Assembly (NCBI RefSeq): GCF_018320785.1
Contig: NC_054885.1
Span: 8,692,921 to 8,756,920, forward strand
Source: Cheilinus undulatus
Lineage: Eukaryota; Chordata; Actinopteri; Labriformes; Labridae
Length of the DNA stretch: 64,000 nt
Reading direction: 5' to 3'
Shown here piece after piece: positions 11,061 through 23,745 of this stretch. The notes beneath the pieces were generated by a model. It had not been told where the DNA came from. It searched no databases and saw nothing but the letters and a program-made list of their open reading frames with translations. Position numbers and translations under genes: made by a program. Position 1 is the first letter of the stretch. Every line of letters starts with the position of its first letter.

Positions 11061-11960
11061 AGATGCAACAGACTCTTGCTCAACACCAGTAAAACAAACT
11101 ACATGGTGTTCGGATCCAATAAAAAAAACCCGACATTAAACAAATCTGTCTAAAGATAAACGGAGAAATTATCACAAGAGTTGGCTCTACAAAATTCCTG
11201 GGAATCCTGATTGATGAATTTCTTAACTTTAAATACCATATTGAAGATCTCACAAAAAAATTATCTAAGTATGCTGCTCTATTTTTTAAGTTGAGACATT
11301 TCCTACCACTCTCTGCACTTCTTACCTTGTACAAAACTCTGTTTCAGCCTCACTTAACCTACTGCAATATTATATGGTGTAGCACATTTCCAACCTACCT
11401 AAAAAAGCTTGAGACACTCCAAAAAAAAGGTCATCTGCACCTTATCTTGGTCCGAGTTTAATGCCTCTACCAGGATGCTCTTCCACCGTTACAGCCTCCT
11501 GAGGCTTACTGAGTACAACTACCTGCAGAATGCTTGTACAATGTACCAACTTGTCCATAAACAAAACGACAAACTAAGTAACCTCATTCCAATCTTTCTA
11601 CCAAACCACAGTTACATCACCAGGAACAACAATAAAATCATTGGGAAAAAACGTAGGCTACAATGCACTAGCTTCAGCTTTGTCTGCAGAGGACCACAGA
11701 TTTGGAATGAGATTACAGAGAAACTGAAAATGTCACATACCATATCCGCCTTCCAGAAAATTCTAAAAAAGCAACTTCTATCGTTGTATGTCTAATCTAC
11801 TGCTTATATGAACCATCTTGTCTTTGAAAATCACCTGCCATATTATTCCACCTATCCATCTCTCTAGACATATGCATATCTGTTATTGTATATCTGTATG
11901 AACCAACAAACCTAATCCAACCAGATCACTGGAACTATGTTTTTTTGTTTTGTTTTGTAT
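11060..11960 (+). mobile_element. 3' part of a degraded non-LTR retrotransposon (reverse transcriptase C-terminus)
   Basis: Conceptual translation gives the C-terminal part of a LINE reverse transcriptase: KTNYMVFGSN, then TKFLGILIDE, a thumb-like region (LPLSALLTLYKTLFQPHLTY) and, after a frame break near 11405, 11409-11795, which ends with a RGPQIWNEI block typical of L2/Rex/jockey-like elements. The 5' part with the catalytic core is missing, and there is at least one frameshift. An untranslated tail continues to about 11960. It is 5'-truncated and dead. Confidence 0.75.
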
Positions 11961-12429
11961 GTCTACCTTATGTCTGTTATATGTTGTTAAATCTTACACA
12001 CATTTGTTATTTGTTATCTGTAGAAAATCAGGCCTCCTTTTAAAAGCTTTAAATAGCTCCCTTGACACGCTAACGTTGACATGGTTACCGCAAGTGCATG
12101 TAGATGCCACCATTATACACTGCATGAGATTATCTGTTGCAAGCAGCTGCATTGGCTAACTTGCTCAGAATGTGCTGGAATACATTCGGACACAAACCAC
12201 ACCGATGGGGGCTGGTGCCACTTTTAACAGCTTTTCCCCCTTGTCATGTCCTAACCATGTATATAAAGGAAATGGGAAGTATACTGTTAGTGTTACCATC
12301 ACGAAAGCGCTGCTTTAGTGAGAACACGCCTAAGCAAGAACCAGTGAATCGCAGGCTTTGAGTCTGTCTCCCAGCGATCACCAGAGACAGAGAGCTTAAC
12401 TGCTAGAGAAACAGCACGTTATGGACTTT

Positions 12430-12860
12430 ACCAAATGAAGTGAAAATCTCCTCCAAAATCTCATCAGTTCATCTTGTAGTCTGAGTGAAGCTTTGTTCCA
12501 AATTAGACAAAAATCCCTCTGTGCATTCTGAAAATATGCGTGCAAGATTTGAGTACAGAGTGACCTTGATGTTGAATCTCCAAGATCTCATCGACAACCT
12601 TTTAAAAAGATCCGTCAGAGCATTCTTGAGATTATGAATTCACAAGCAAGGGACGAATATGAGGCCCAATCTCCTTGACCTTTGTTCTTTGACCTGTAAA
12701 ACATAGGCTAACCAGTTAATTGCTGAGACAGTGTGAACATTTTTGCAAAGTTTGACTTCATCCTTTAAAGGATTCTTAAGATATCTTGTTCACAGGAATG
12801 GCTTAGATAGACAATCTGAACAAAAAAGTGCCTCCAACCCTGGCCATCATCCTTGCAGAG
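12430..12860. repeat. Dispersed teleost repeat
   Basis: The segment (TTGTTCCAAATTAGACAAA, TGACCTTTGTTCTTTGACCT, AATTGCTGAGACAGTGTGAAC, GTGCCTCCAACCCTGG) resembles a widespread fish interspersed sequence recognised by its conserved blocks. No open frame or clear termini were found, so family and borders are uncertain. Confidence 0.4.
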
Positions 12861-14410
12861 GCGTTTAGACAAAAGAAATCCTAACTGAGTTAGAATAAGT
12901 GACTTTCGCTTTTAGACAGTAATCAAATCATTATAATGAAACATTTACATTTGGATATTTTTGCTCAGAAATATCAGGAGGAGGAAGACAAAACAGTCCC
13001 AAAAATAATGCATTTTGCAACCCACAGCTCCTAAAGACTTTCTTTTTTCTATGATAACATAGAAACAGAAAATCTGACACATGCATGTAAAAATCAGAAC
13101 AGAATGATCCTGATCCAGATGTTGCAGATAGATAACAGCAGGACATCTCCCTCCATCACAAACTGTGTCAGTAGCATTTCCCCCACCGCCATCACATGTG
13201 TGCATTTGTGTGGTAGTGTATGTGCATGTGTTTGTTTGGGTGTGATGGCTGCATGGCCGCTGCAGCAGCACAAACAAACATACACTTCTCCACATGCAGA
13301 GACACGTGAGAAAGAAGGACACTTCTCATGCATGCATGCACACATTTGTGCACTCGAACGCAAACGCACCGCTGACACGCAAACCATCCTCAACCCCTTC
13401 CCCCCTCCCCTCCACCTCATCTCAGTATAAAACCAGGCCACTGCCACGACACGCCATGATCCAGAGTACAGAGGAGCTCAGGACAGATTGTGACATCATG
13501 GCAGTGGTGGCGAATCATGCACTGACCCGAGTGGGATTTATCTCCAACACACAAACAAAAGAACATCAGCTCGTGTTGTGGAATTAAACAGAAACAGACG
13601 TCCAGAAAAAGACAAGTTTATTGATGTAACACCTTCCAACCACCATTACATAACACAGAAAGGCATTAAACACAAGGCAATAAAAAAAATTCCTTATGTT
13701 GGGAGAGTGAGAGAGCCAACAAGATTATAAGAACAAGATAAAACAGAAAAATACATGCCAAGCTTGGTTGTATGACACGGATCTTTATCTTTAAACTCAA
13801 TAACCTCCAGTTTAGATTTTATACATCTCTTAAAATTCCTTGGGGTTCATTTGTGAACCATAGGTTTGGTTTGGCAAACAGGAAGTACACTCTATTTCAG
13901 ACCAGCTGAGGGACAGAAACAAAACATTTTGTGTTTTACAAACCAACATTTTTTCTTAGCTGGATGTAATTGTGCAACATTGTTTACAATGTTTTTTTGT
14001 TTGGGATTTCATTTGATTTGTCTGAATGTAAATCAATGGGTCATCAGCATAAGGTGAGATATTTTGGGCCTTTTCTCCAACAGAACCAAGGAGATGGTGG
14101 AGATTTAAGAAGATGCCTTGTAAGTTTGATTTATTCAACTGCCCAAAACAGGGATTCAAGAAAGTGTATGTCATTCAAGAATGCGCAAAACATAACATGG
14201 GCTGAGCAGACTACACTAATAAAACACGTTATTATGGCCACCTTTGCAGTTCAGTGCTGTCAAGCACAACAGTTCTACCAAAACCTCTATTATGACATAT
14301 CCAGATATTCAGGTTTGGTTGAAAAGGTCAGAATGGTGATAGCTCTGCTATTGAAGTTGCACTGGGTGGTGGTGGTGTATCTGTTCTAGTCACAGGAAAA
14401 TTGAAAATAT
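12861..14410. other. Intron 1 of gene A, no feature recognised
   Basis: Several overlapping open frames on both strands between 12931 and 13590 look like chance frames over GT/CA-rich sequence (for example 13200-13340), without domains. A 139-codon frame at 13970-14389 has no family resemblance. Confidence 0.35.
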
Positions 14411-14412
14411 GT

Positions 14413-14665
14413 AGGGATGCACGATATTATCGGTCTGGTATTGGTATCGGCAGATATCAAAATTTCTTTTTGTGGGTTCCTTTCAAGGGTTAACTGGTGA
14501 CTTAGAATTGTCCGTGGGTGTGCCTGGTTGTTCGTCTCTTTAGATCAGCCCTGTGGTTAATTGGCGAACAGTCCAGGGTGAACCCTAACCAATGATGGCC
14601 AGGATCAGCTCCAGTCCTCCACGACTCTGAACAGGATAAGCGGTGTGGATAATGGGTTCAAAATG
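14413..14665. mobile_element. MITE end joined to a LINE 3' tail
   Basis: 14413-14470 (AGGGATGCACGATATTATCG, then TATCGGCAGATATCAAAA) matches the terminus of the 38278-38506 MITE family. It is cut at about 14475 by a segment ending in CTGAACAGGATAAGCGGTGT (about 14490-14655), the conserved 3' end of a common teleost non-LTR retrotransposon family. This looks like retrotransposon insertion into an older MITE. Confidence 0.6.
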
Positions 14666-14719
14666 ATTGATAAAGGTGCAGAAACTTATGTTTACGGTTA
14701 TTTTTACGTTGAGGTAGAC

Positions 14720-15312
14720 CAGTCATTCTCAGCTGGTGGGTTAGGACCCAAAAGTGGGTCTCTGAGCTGTTTTGTTAGTTGGTGGGAGATGTTTTCAGAG
14801 TCTATTGAGCGCTTTTGTTCCATCCGAGTTTATCATGACAGGAAGGAAATAAAAATAGCTTAGTTTGGATTTGTTTCAGATTTTTCACAGGGTAATTTTT
14901 CCAAAATGTTTAAGGATTTTTACGTGAAATTTCTGTTTTTTTTTTGGCATTTCCCCAAAAACGTATGGTACTATTTCTAGGGCTTTACCCATAAATCTAA
15001 AAAATATTTCAAAAGAAATTTGGGTCTTTCACCAGTAATTATCAGGACTTTTCCCTGAAACCTTCAGCTATCCTCTCCAGTAATATTTTGGATAAATCGT
15101 CTTTTTGGGTTTTATCTTGGGATTTTTCCCAAAAATTTTCAAGAGTGAAGAGTCTTTTTGTCCTGTCACATTTGGTACCATCTATAGCCCAAACAGCACC
15201 ATCTTTCTATTAAATAAACCTGATTGATTGATGAATTTATCAGAAAATTGGGTCATGATTTCTCATTACAGGGCTCGTGTTGGGACCTAAGGCTGGACCA
15301 GCTGATAACTTG
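14720..15312. mobile_element. hAT-like non-autonomous element
   Basis: The left end CAGTCATTCTCAGCTGGTGG with GGACCCAAAAGTGGGTC, and the right end which in reverse reads AGTTATCAGCTGGTCC with AGGTCCCAAC, are the paired termini of a vertebrate hAT relic. The interior is T-rich with repeated TTTTTCCCAAA-like blocks. No transposase is present. The target duplication is not clear. Confidence 0.55.
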
Positions 15313-17160
15313 TGACCACATCATGATGATGGATAATCAATCTTTCCCTAATGGACATTTTAGCGACCTGAACTTGAACCAGAACGGTTAAATCTCTGAT
15401 ATCAACATTGGTTGAATTTTTCAACAGTTTCTTCAAGTGGATGATGCTGTGTTAAGCAGTTTTCAAGCTGACGGTTAAAGGTGCTTCACTTCAGTTTAAT
15501 TTGATTTACAGTGCTGATGCGGTTACTATGTATTGGCTGACTTTTCAATTGTATAATCACACTACAGCGGACACACTGCGCTTCTTTCAGTCACTGCCAC
15601 CAGAGTGTTAACCACAGGGAATCCAATCAATGGCTGTAAGCACTAAATTCAATCTATGTCACATTTAAAAAATAAAAATAGGTTCATAATCACCAGTTTC
15701 TGGTCAATCAGGGCATTTTAGGCACAAAATATTACCTCCGTTTATTAAAAGTTTCAGTGATTGATATGAGGCTGGCTATCAAAGTAGTTATTGATTGGAT
15801 GGCATTATATTCTATGTGGATATGAAATTATGGCTGATTCATGCATAAACGTTGTGTACAAAAAACTGTAAACACCAAGTTAGAAAGGAAAGAAAGAGTC
15901 CCACTATCTGTTCAGAACCCTGCCTCTGGCAGCTTATCAGTCTTCACCCTGTCGTGCACAGAACAGAGGTCATGCAGGGGTCATCTAGGGGAGGGCAAGA
16001 GTACAGCTCTGTTTTCAGCTGTACACACGGTCGTTGAGGGTGTATGGAGCTGGTTGTCTCTTACATGGCCAGTAGCTCTGGCTATCAGCTCTCAGGGCTG
16101 TGTTTTCTGGCGATAACTCGTCCTTCAGTTTCCCAGGGATGTGATTTATTCTTAGGCTTTGCTCTGAGAGTGTTCCAGAGGGGGCGGCCGCCTGCAGATT
16201 TATAGCCCTCTTGTGTCCGAGTAGTCATGATTGGGCTTTTTGTTGTCCATTCATTTCAATGTTTTCTCTAACTGCTTGTATTTGATTCCAGGCTGCTATT
16301 ATGCTAGTTTCACTCTAAGTCCCATGTGTTGAAAGTTTGGCAGTTGGTCAGCTACACTTTGCAGTGCTAAAAGATAAAAGTGTCATAAAGTATGCTTAAA
16401 GCCTTGCTAGTTTAGCATGATTTAAGGTGAGGGTGATTTATGCTTTTCAGAGAGCTGCCGTCTGTGTTTTTCAGCTGTAAATAAGGCGAGAGAAGTGTAA
16501 GCAGAGTTGACAGAAGCAGCAGAGGGTCTGCAGGACTGGCTCAGTAACACACAGTGAGATAATTAGGCCACAGCCTCGACACCCTAGGGTCAAAGGTCGC
16601 TGTTTTGTGTGGGGTCTTAACATGTGGAAAAGCAGGCCAAGCTTTCACTCTGATTCGCTCACTGCAGAGAGAAACAAAGGATTAAGGAGGAGGGGGGAAA
16701 GAAACGCTGAAGTGCTTCTGTTAGTGTAAGTTATTAAATGAACCCACTTAGAGATCAGAGACTGAACACAGACAACCCCCACCACACGCCCACCCCCCAA
16801 CAAAAACACTGCAGGAGTCCATCAACTGTTATTAAGCCTCAGACCGAGAGATTACAGCTGACATGTTGCTCTAAGGTGGCATATAATCGTTAGTCTAGTT
16901 CACTAAGCCCACATTGGTTATCACTTTTCCCTCTATATTTCTGACAGCATGCTTATAAGTTATCAAATTAACCTTTTCATGGAAGAAGCTCAAGCAAAAA
17001 TCATATCCTGGCAAGGTGTCAGAGACAGAGTTAATGTGTTAATAATACGGGCAAAATACAGGCAAACCACATACATTACTCTGGACTGCAAAACGATGAA
17101 AAGACGTTCTTGTTCTGCTGAAATAAAGCACACAAAAAACACAAAATCCTTGAATTAAAT
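15313..17160. other. Intron 1 of gene A, no feature recognised
   Basis: Unique-looking DNA. The overlapping frames at 15841-16116 have no recognised domain. A CpG-containing NotI-type site lies near 16185 without an island around it. Confidence 0.35.
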
Positions 17161-17186
17161 TCATGCCTTTTATTTGGATTGGCAGG

Positions 17187-17312
17187 GGGTCAGGGTGGCG
17201 GAGTACCGAAATGAAGCATCAAAATCTGTGTTGCATTTTGGTCCGATGGTATTGGATGTGTTTGTACCTGTACCACTTGTGTACTGGATTTGATACTCAT
17301 CCCTATTCATAT
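17187..17312 (-). mobile_element. MITE fragment, reverse copy of the 43530-43660 family
   Basis: Read on the minus strand it begins AGGGATGAGTATCAAATCC, followed by GTACC-rich sequence and TTTTGATGCTTCATTTCGGTAC. The plus-strand copy begins AGGGATGAGTATTGAAATCC at about 43529 and has the same blocks. Confidence 0.6.
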
Positions 17313-20300
17313 TCCTGTTTTTAGGAAACTGATAGAAATTTGTTGACGATGGTAGCAATTTGTCAAAAATGAGCAGGAACAGCTGTGATTGATAGAAAAC
17401 AATAATGTGGATGTGGTGCACTCTGGTGCCCACGAAGGGTCTCTGAGTGCATCTGCACTATTGTTGAATACACATTGTGCTGTCAAACCTTCCCTCATTG
17501 AAGATATGCATTTGTTGACAAAAAACATGGGAGCGCAGCTGGCAACGAACCTGTAAAAAGTCAGAGATCCGTATCAGCTAACAGAGTACAGAAATATAAC
17601 CAGAGTTTGTGGAAATATGACTCGTCTATATTGAAGACAATTATTAATACAATAACTGTGTACTCTTATTGATGACAGTTTTTTTTTAGTTATCTTGACA
17701 TGTTTCGACTGATGACTTCCTGCAGTCTTCTTCAGAAAAGTCGTGATGTTGCTGTGAAGAGTCTTATCAGCTGGTCTTATGCAGGTTTGGTCGCCCTATC
17801 CTACAGGAAGTCAGCAGTTGAAACGTGTCAAGGTAACTAAGAAAACTCTTCCTGTTGGCGGTAAGAATTTACAGGGGAAAAAAAAAATTTTATTGGTATG
17901 AACTTATTTGGGAAATATGCTGGGCTAGGCTTTAAGGAGAGCTGCCAATCACTAGACAGCGATAACACTGGTAATGACACAGCTTAACATTACATAATAA
18001 TCTCCGTATAACATCCATCGTCTGATTGTTATTTTTATCTGGCTTCTTGTTCGGCCATTCTTTCTTTTTTTTCTCTTCTTAGGTTTTTCCATCACTGCCA
18101 CCCTCCATACCTTAACCTCATTGTATCAAACAGTACAGAGACAGGCTAACTGGCTTCGTTTTAACTAAAGGCTGGTGTGAGAACTAGTGACGTCTTTGAA
18201 GAGAACCTTAGCCTACTGTTTAAGTTTCATAGTGCTGAAAGCAGGTGACCAGGGCACTCTGTGGAAATAAGATAGGCACCATTCTCCCTGTTTGATTTTA
18301 ACATTGTTTTATCAGCTTGAAACAACTGTTTCAAGATGGAAAGGTTAGCTATTATTAGTTTTAATGGCTGAATGCAAACAGCATTCTTGTGTAGGCCTAA
18401 GCCTCTCTGTAGGGTACTTTCTAACAAGCAAAATACCATTTTAAGTTGATAAAACAATCGGCTGCACTTATTTTTTGTTGGGCCTGAAGCCCTGTTGGTT
18501 ACGCCTAAATAACCCCTTTTTCTCCTGTAGCCTCCAGCACCAAGCAGCCACAGCTCCCATCCGTTAAAGAGGAAACCTCCTTATATCTTTAAGCTTTAGT
18601 GTAATCTAAACAATTGAGTCGAGTATAAACACACTCTTTAAACAGATACCATAAATAAAGAACTGAACTGCAGAGGATTAAACAGTGTTTTACCAAACTG
18701 TAAACATGGTATTTTCAGTTCAACATTTAAACATGGAGCTCTATAGGAGCCAACTCACTTTTAGAGACAGCCTCTAGTGGATATTTGAAGAACTGCGGTT
18801 TGGTGTCCCTTCATGCCTAAGCTCTGAAGATTCTCTTGTGTTGTAATTATTTAAAATACAGTTAACCAGAGTTCACCACAGCTCTGTGAACTCTTCATGA
18901 CCCTCAAATGTCACACGCAAGCACGCAAACGTCTCGGACACTCCATTATTGGGGGGAGGGGCGCTGGAGTGAAATGAGAGTGTGAACACTTGGAGCGAGG
19001 CCTCCCTTCATAACCTATATTACATGAATGTGCACAAAGACTCTGACTCCTCCCTCTCTGCATGTGTTCATATGAGCATATGGACATACATGAGAGCATG
19101 TGATCGTATGAACATATGGACATATGGAGCAAGAGGCTGACCCTGAAACATCATACAACCGTCTGGTCACCCTGCCCCCCAGGCCACACTGTCTCTGCTA
19201 CTGTTCTTGGTACAGTAACCCAGAGAATTTTCATTTACTGTTACAGAGTCTGTTTTCTCTTACTCTTTAATGTCCTTGATTTTTAGCTAATTAATATAAA
19301 TAAGGGATTTCCTAAACTTTGCCATAGCAGGGGCCCCGAACAGTGTTACCCTCTGGCAGAGACCCCCTTAAGCAAAATGTCAAATTCCTTATAATGCTAG
19401 CAATAAAAGCATGATTTTTCAGCTTCTTAAAAGATGAACTCCTTATTCATTTCCTTCAGACTTTATTGTTAACAGTCTTTTATAATTTGTCCTAACAGCT
19501 ATGAAGTAAAATCTAACATCTTAACGTTCGTTGAAATCCATAATTTACACTAAAATTAACCAGTCAAGGCAGAAGTAGGCAAGCAGCATTTATTTGCTTC
19601 AACTTTAAAAGACACACACATATGCAAGTTTGTAAAGTGGATTTTTGTATATTAAAAGTTTAAAGGTAAAGAAATCCATCTGAAAAGAACAGCAATATGG
19701 GTAAAATATTCATTTATTTTTTCTTTTGGCATTTTGGAAAGAATCCCTACAGAGATGCACCAATCTTTTTTTTGTGTGTGGTACAAATATTGTTTTGGAA
19801 CTTTATTAACTATTTAATGACAAACACTCACAATAATGCAAAACATAATGCTGTAGCTAATCAGCAGCTTGTGTCAAGATAGATAACCGTTTTTGTTAAG
19901 GATGCATGATATCAGAATTCTGCTGATGATTCACTGAAAACAATGCCAATATCAGTCCTGATATGAACAGGGTGTCTGCAGGGTCTTAAACAGTTTTGAA
20001 GTTGCTTTCTCAATCATGAAAATGTAAAGGCTTTCAAAAGTATGAAAAGGTTTTGAATGCAAGACCTTAAGGCCTTAAATTTGGTTTCTGTTTTCACTTT
20101 TGTATTCGTCAAAAGAGGTTAGGGGCTCCTTTTTCTGCCTTTCTTTTTGCACTGACTTTTAAGCACAGGGGAGATTCTGGTGGCCCTACATTAGACCCAT
20201 CAGTCTGTAGTTTGTTTGTTCTGGTCTGCTGACCTATCAGTGCATCCTTAAGCTCCACTGTGTCCCTAGCTAGCAAGTTAACTTAACTATACAATTGAAT

Positions 20301-20610
20301 GATGTGTGCATTTAAATGAAGTCAGTACAAGTTTTCTGAGAAGAGGTTTGAGGAGAAGGTGTTGTAGCTGAGGCTGGGTTAATACCTGATATATTTAACA
20401 GGATTTTACTAATAAAAACTAGTTAGTGTAATGCAGCTCTGTTAATGTTCACACTGCTAACATCTCAAAGAAAGCTTCATTTGCATCTTACAATAACAAA
20501 TACTATCTGCATTTTCTTGACTGTTTTGCCACATTTTTCTCATGCATTCGGCACAAAACATGCATGTAACTGTGCAACTTATGTGGGATGAGATCTCATC
20601 ACACCCCTAG
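17313..20610. other. Intron 1 of gene A with scattered small repeats
   Basis: A CATATG-rich cluster (19066-19130) and a further MITE-end-like piece at 19897-19970 (AAGGATGCATGATATCAGAA) are visible. Near 20590, GATGAGATCTCATCACACCC resembles another MITE terminus. No exon with phase-1 borders was found. Confidence 0.4.
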
Positions 20611-20617
20611 CTGTTAT

Positions 20618-20960
20618 TCCCACTATTTAAGAAAATAACCGTCCCAAATTCCTCAAACCTTTAAGGAATACCCCAAGATTCCATTCTTGGGCCCCTTTGC
20701 TTCTCCCTATACATGCTTCCCTTTATTAGTCAACCCAGTGCCTAGTTATGCTGATGATATGCTGCTTTTCCCACTGTTTAAAAAATAACTATCCTATCTG
20801 CCTAAAACCATTCAGAGGTACCCCTGCTCTTCCTTTATACATTCTCCCCTTGATTTTTCATACTTATGCAGATGATATGCTTTTATACTAAAAATAATAA
20901 TCATCCCAACCTCCTCAAACAGTCCAGAAACTGCATCAACAACATGGTCATTTTAGTTTT
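20618..20960 (+). mobile_element. Tandemly repeated LINE reverse transcriptase fragment
   Basis: 20675-20765 encodes the GIPQDSILGP and YADD blocks of a non-LTR reverse transcriptase. The unit beginning TTCCCACTATTTAAGAAAAT at about 20617 is repeated, shortened, at about 20768 with a second YADD (near 20865), and its start appears again at about 20880. The coding frame is broken; the piece is dead. Confidence 0.65.
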
Positions 20961-22365
20961 TGGGCAACAAAATGTTTAAGTCAAATTTTACACAATCTGG
21001 GAGGTTTGTCCTGGAGAAGGTGATAAAATACTTCAGTCTTATTTTTCCGTCTTTACACACTACATGAGTCCGTTAAACTTCAAGGCTCTGTTGTTTCTCT
21101 GTTTTAGTACAACTCTTTTCTTTTGTGTCCTCGAGGGATTTTATTTCTGTTTGGTTGTTACTTAATTTCAGGAAAAATGTGAACCGAAGGGTTTTATTGT
21201 GTTGTGCTTTTGCCCCGGGTAATGACTGACAGGAAATCAGTGCAGTCAGCTGTTTTCCCTCCACAGCGGGGAACTCCCTTCAGCGTGTTTGTCTTTATCA
21301 GACGTGTTAGTGGTCGTGTTTCTGGACGCTTGTTACTGAGACCAGTGTCTGTTTCCTGCTTTTGTTTGGTCCCTCTATTTCAGTGAGCGTTCAGAGGTTT
21401 GACTGAAACCTCGACTCCACCGCACAAACAAACAGACCATAGCCGAGCTGATTCATGTTTCAGTGGTCTGATGACGGAGGAGCAGATTGTTACCAAATAT
21501 GATTAGTTTATTTAGACTGGAACTGTTGTTTTTTTATTCCTGCTCAGCTCATTTTAATCTTCATTGTAAGAGTCCTCTTTCTTTTTAACTTCTGTTGAGT
21601 TATTGTCCTTTTGTGTCTTTAACTGTTCTTTGTGTTCGGTTTTGTTTTACGACTCTCCTTATCACGATTAAACAGAACAGTGGGCGTTGTGGTTTTTAAC
21701 CGTTCCTTCAAAAAAGCCAAGGATATATTTAATAGCCACAATTACAGGCATGATTGAATGAATGTTTGTCATTTCATGATAATATCAAGTTTTTCTAAAA
21801 TGAAAAAGTGATGGTGCAAATGCTGACCACTGCAAGGCTGCAGAGTCGTATTTTCATGAGGAAAAACTGGAAGCAGTTGCTTCTTTCTACAGCACCTGCA
21901 GGTTTGCATTCAACCAATCAGAAGTGCGCAATTTTAGCAAACCAAATTCACTTCAGTTTTCAGAAATTCCCATTAAAATGAGTTCATATCTGGCCTTTAG
22001 CTGGTGAGTAAAGCCATGGTGTCTACTGCTGACTCATCAGATGAACTGTGCTTCTCTGGGGATTAAAAAATGGCATTCTCCATGTTGCAGACGTAAACAC
22101 CTCACATTAGAGGAAATTCTGCCAGGAAGTCGTTGAACATTAATGACTTGCTTCACTGGAACAAAAGAAAAATGGAAAAAAAGGAGTGGAAAACCCCACA
22201 TCCGTTCCCAGAGGTAAAACGCATTTGTCAGAAGATAACTGACAAATTTCGTGATAATACTCTTATCAAAGCAACTAAATTTTTTTTAAATCATTTGTAC
22301 CATATTATATATTCATCTTTAAAATGTAAATCCATTTTCTTAAACATAATAAAAATGAGTTGAAG
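20961..22365. other. Intron 1 of gene A, no feature recognised
   Basis: Unique-looking intron DNA with short chance frames. Nothing with exon-like borders. Confidence 0.35.
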
Positions 22366-22680
22366 GTGGGGGAAATTAGTTGAAAGTTGCAAAAATAGGT
22401 TCAAGTGGCAAAAATGGGCATGAAAAGTGGTATTATTGGCTTAGACGTGGCAGATTTTGCTAGGAAAAAATGGTGAAATCAAATAAAAAGTGGTGGAAAT
22501 GGGGTTAAAGGGATCATAAATGGGTGGAAAATGTAGTGAAATGGGATTTAAAAAGTAAAAATCATCCTGAACTGGCAAAAGAGGGCAGAACAATTAGTTA
22601 ATGTGGTTATAATTGACAAAAATGGATGTAAAAAGAGGTGAATAAGGGTTAATTGAGGCAATAATGGGTCTACAGATGCA
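22366..22680. repeat. Degenerate GTGGCAAAAATGGGC tandem array
   Basis: Units such as CAAGTGGCAAAAATGGGC and TTGAAAGTTGCAAAAATAGG are of the same kind as the array inside the inner hAT element at 8374-9059, and as the reverse array at 47150-47600. Element termini are not clear here. Confidence 0.6.
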
Positions 22681-23209
22681 ACAATTTGTGGGAAGAGGAA
22701 CGATTTTGTTTGAAGTGGCAGAAATTGAAATGGCTGCAGCCAGAGTAGCGATTAGCTCTGATGTAGCTGTAGTAAAGTGGTTGTTTTATCAGAACAATGC
22801 CTATTACTGCATTTTGTCTTGTCTCTCTGATATGCTCATAATGAAAGAAGAACTAAAATGTTGGAGTTTCATCACTTTTAAAGCATCAAAAAGTCACAGA
22901 CGGTGCCTTTTTGATGCTATTTTTACATGACAGTAATTTAAGCTTTACTGTGGCTGTTTTAAAATACCCTGAGATATGGTATTTAGGTTTTGCCGCCAAG
23001 CCATATGTGGTATTGTTGAGAACCCAAATGAAAGTACTTGCACTTCTACTTGGTATCCGTGCATTCCTAGTCTGGGATGTCTGTGGGTTCTCCTTGAGTT
23101 CTATACTTGTGGAAAACCTCATCCCTCAGTGGACAGGCTGTCCCTCTTTCCCCTGATGGTGGCAAGGCTTACAGTTGGAGATGGGGTGGTTCATTTCAAA
23201 AATATAAAA

Positions 23210-23745
23210 AGGGAAAAAAGCCATTCGTCTTCTTCTTCTGCCTATCCGGGGTGGGGTCGCGGTGGAGAAGTTCAACCCAGTCATTCCCCTCCCCTGCAAT
23301 ATTATCCAGTCCTTCCTAAGGGATTCCAAGGCACTCCCAGACCAGATGGGATACATAATCCCTCCAGCGAGTTCTGGGTCTGCCTTGGGGTCTTAACCCA
23401 GTTGGATGTGCCCGGAAGACCTCCACAGGAAGTCACCCAGGAGGCATCCTGCTCAGATGCCCAAACCACCTCAACTGGCTCATTTTGACGTGAAGGAGCA
23501 ACGGCTCTACTTCAAGAGCCTTCCAGATGTCCTAGCTCCTCACCTTATCCCTAAGGCTGTGCCCAGCCACCCTCTTAAGGAATCTCATTTCAACTGACCC
23601 AAGATCTCATTCTTTTAGTCATTACCTAGAGTTCACAGCCAAAGGTGAGGGTTGGGACATAGATAGACCGGTAAATCTAGAGTTTTGCCTTTCAGCTCAG
23701 CTCCCTCTTCACCACACCGACACGGCACAGCGCCTGCAAAACTGC
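23210..23745 (+). mobile_element. 5' portion of a GC-richer non-LTR retrotransposon
   Basis: A conserved teleost interspersed sequence with blocks GGAGGCATCCTGCTCAGATG, CACCTCAACTGGCTCATTTT, GGTGAGGGTTGGGACATAGA and TAGACCGGTAAATCTAGAG. It is distinctly richer in GC than its neighbourhood. A frame of 170 codons across it (22976-23488) is not a host gene. Element class is from recognition only. Confidence 0.5.

Noticed and set aside
13094..13590. Cluster of overlapping frames on both strands
   Set aside because: They lie over GT/CA-rich DNA, have no domain and no splice-compatible borders.
22976..23488. 170-codon open frame
   Set aside because: It spans a dispersed non-LTR repeat and has no domain; not a host gene.
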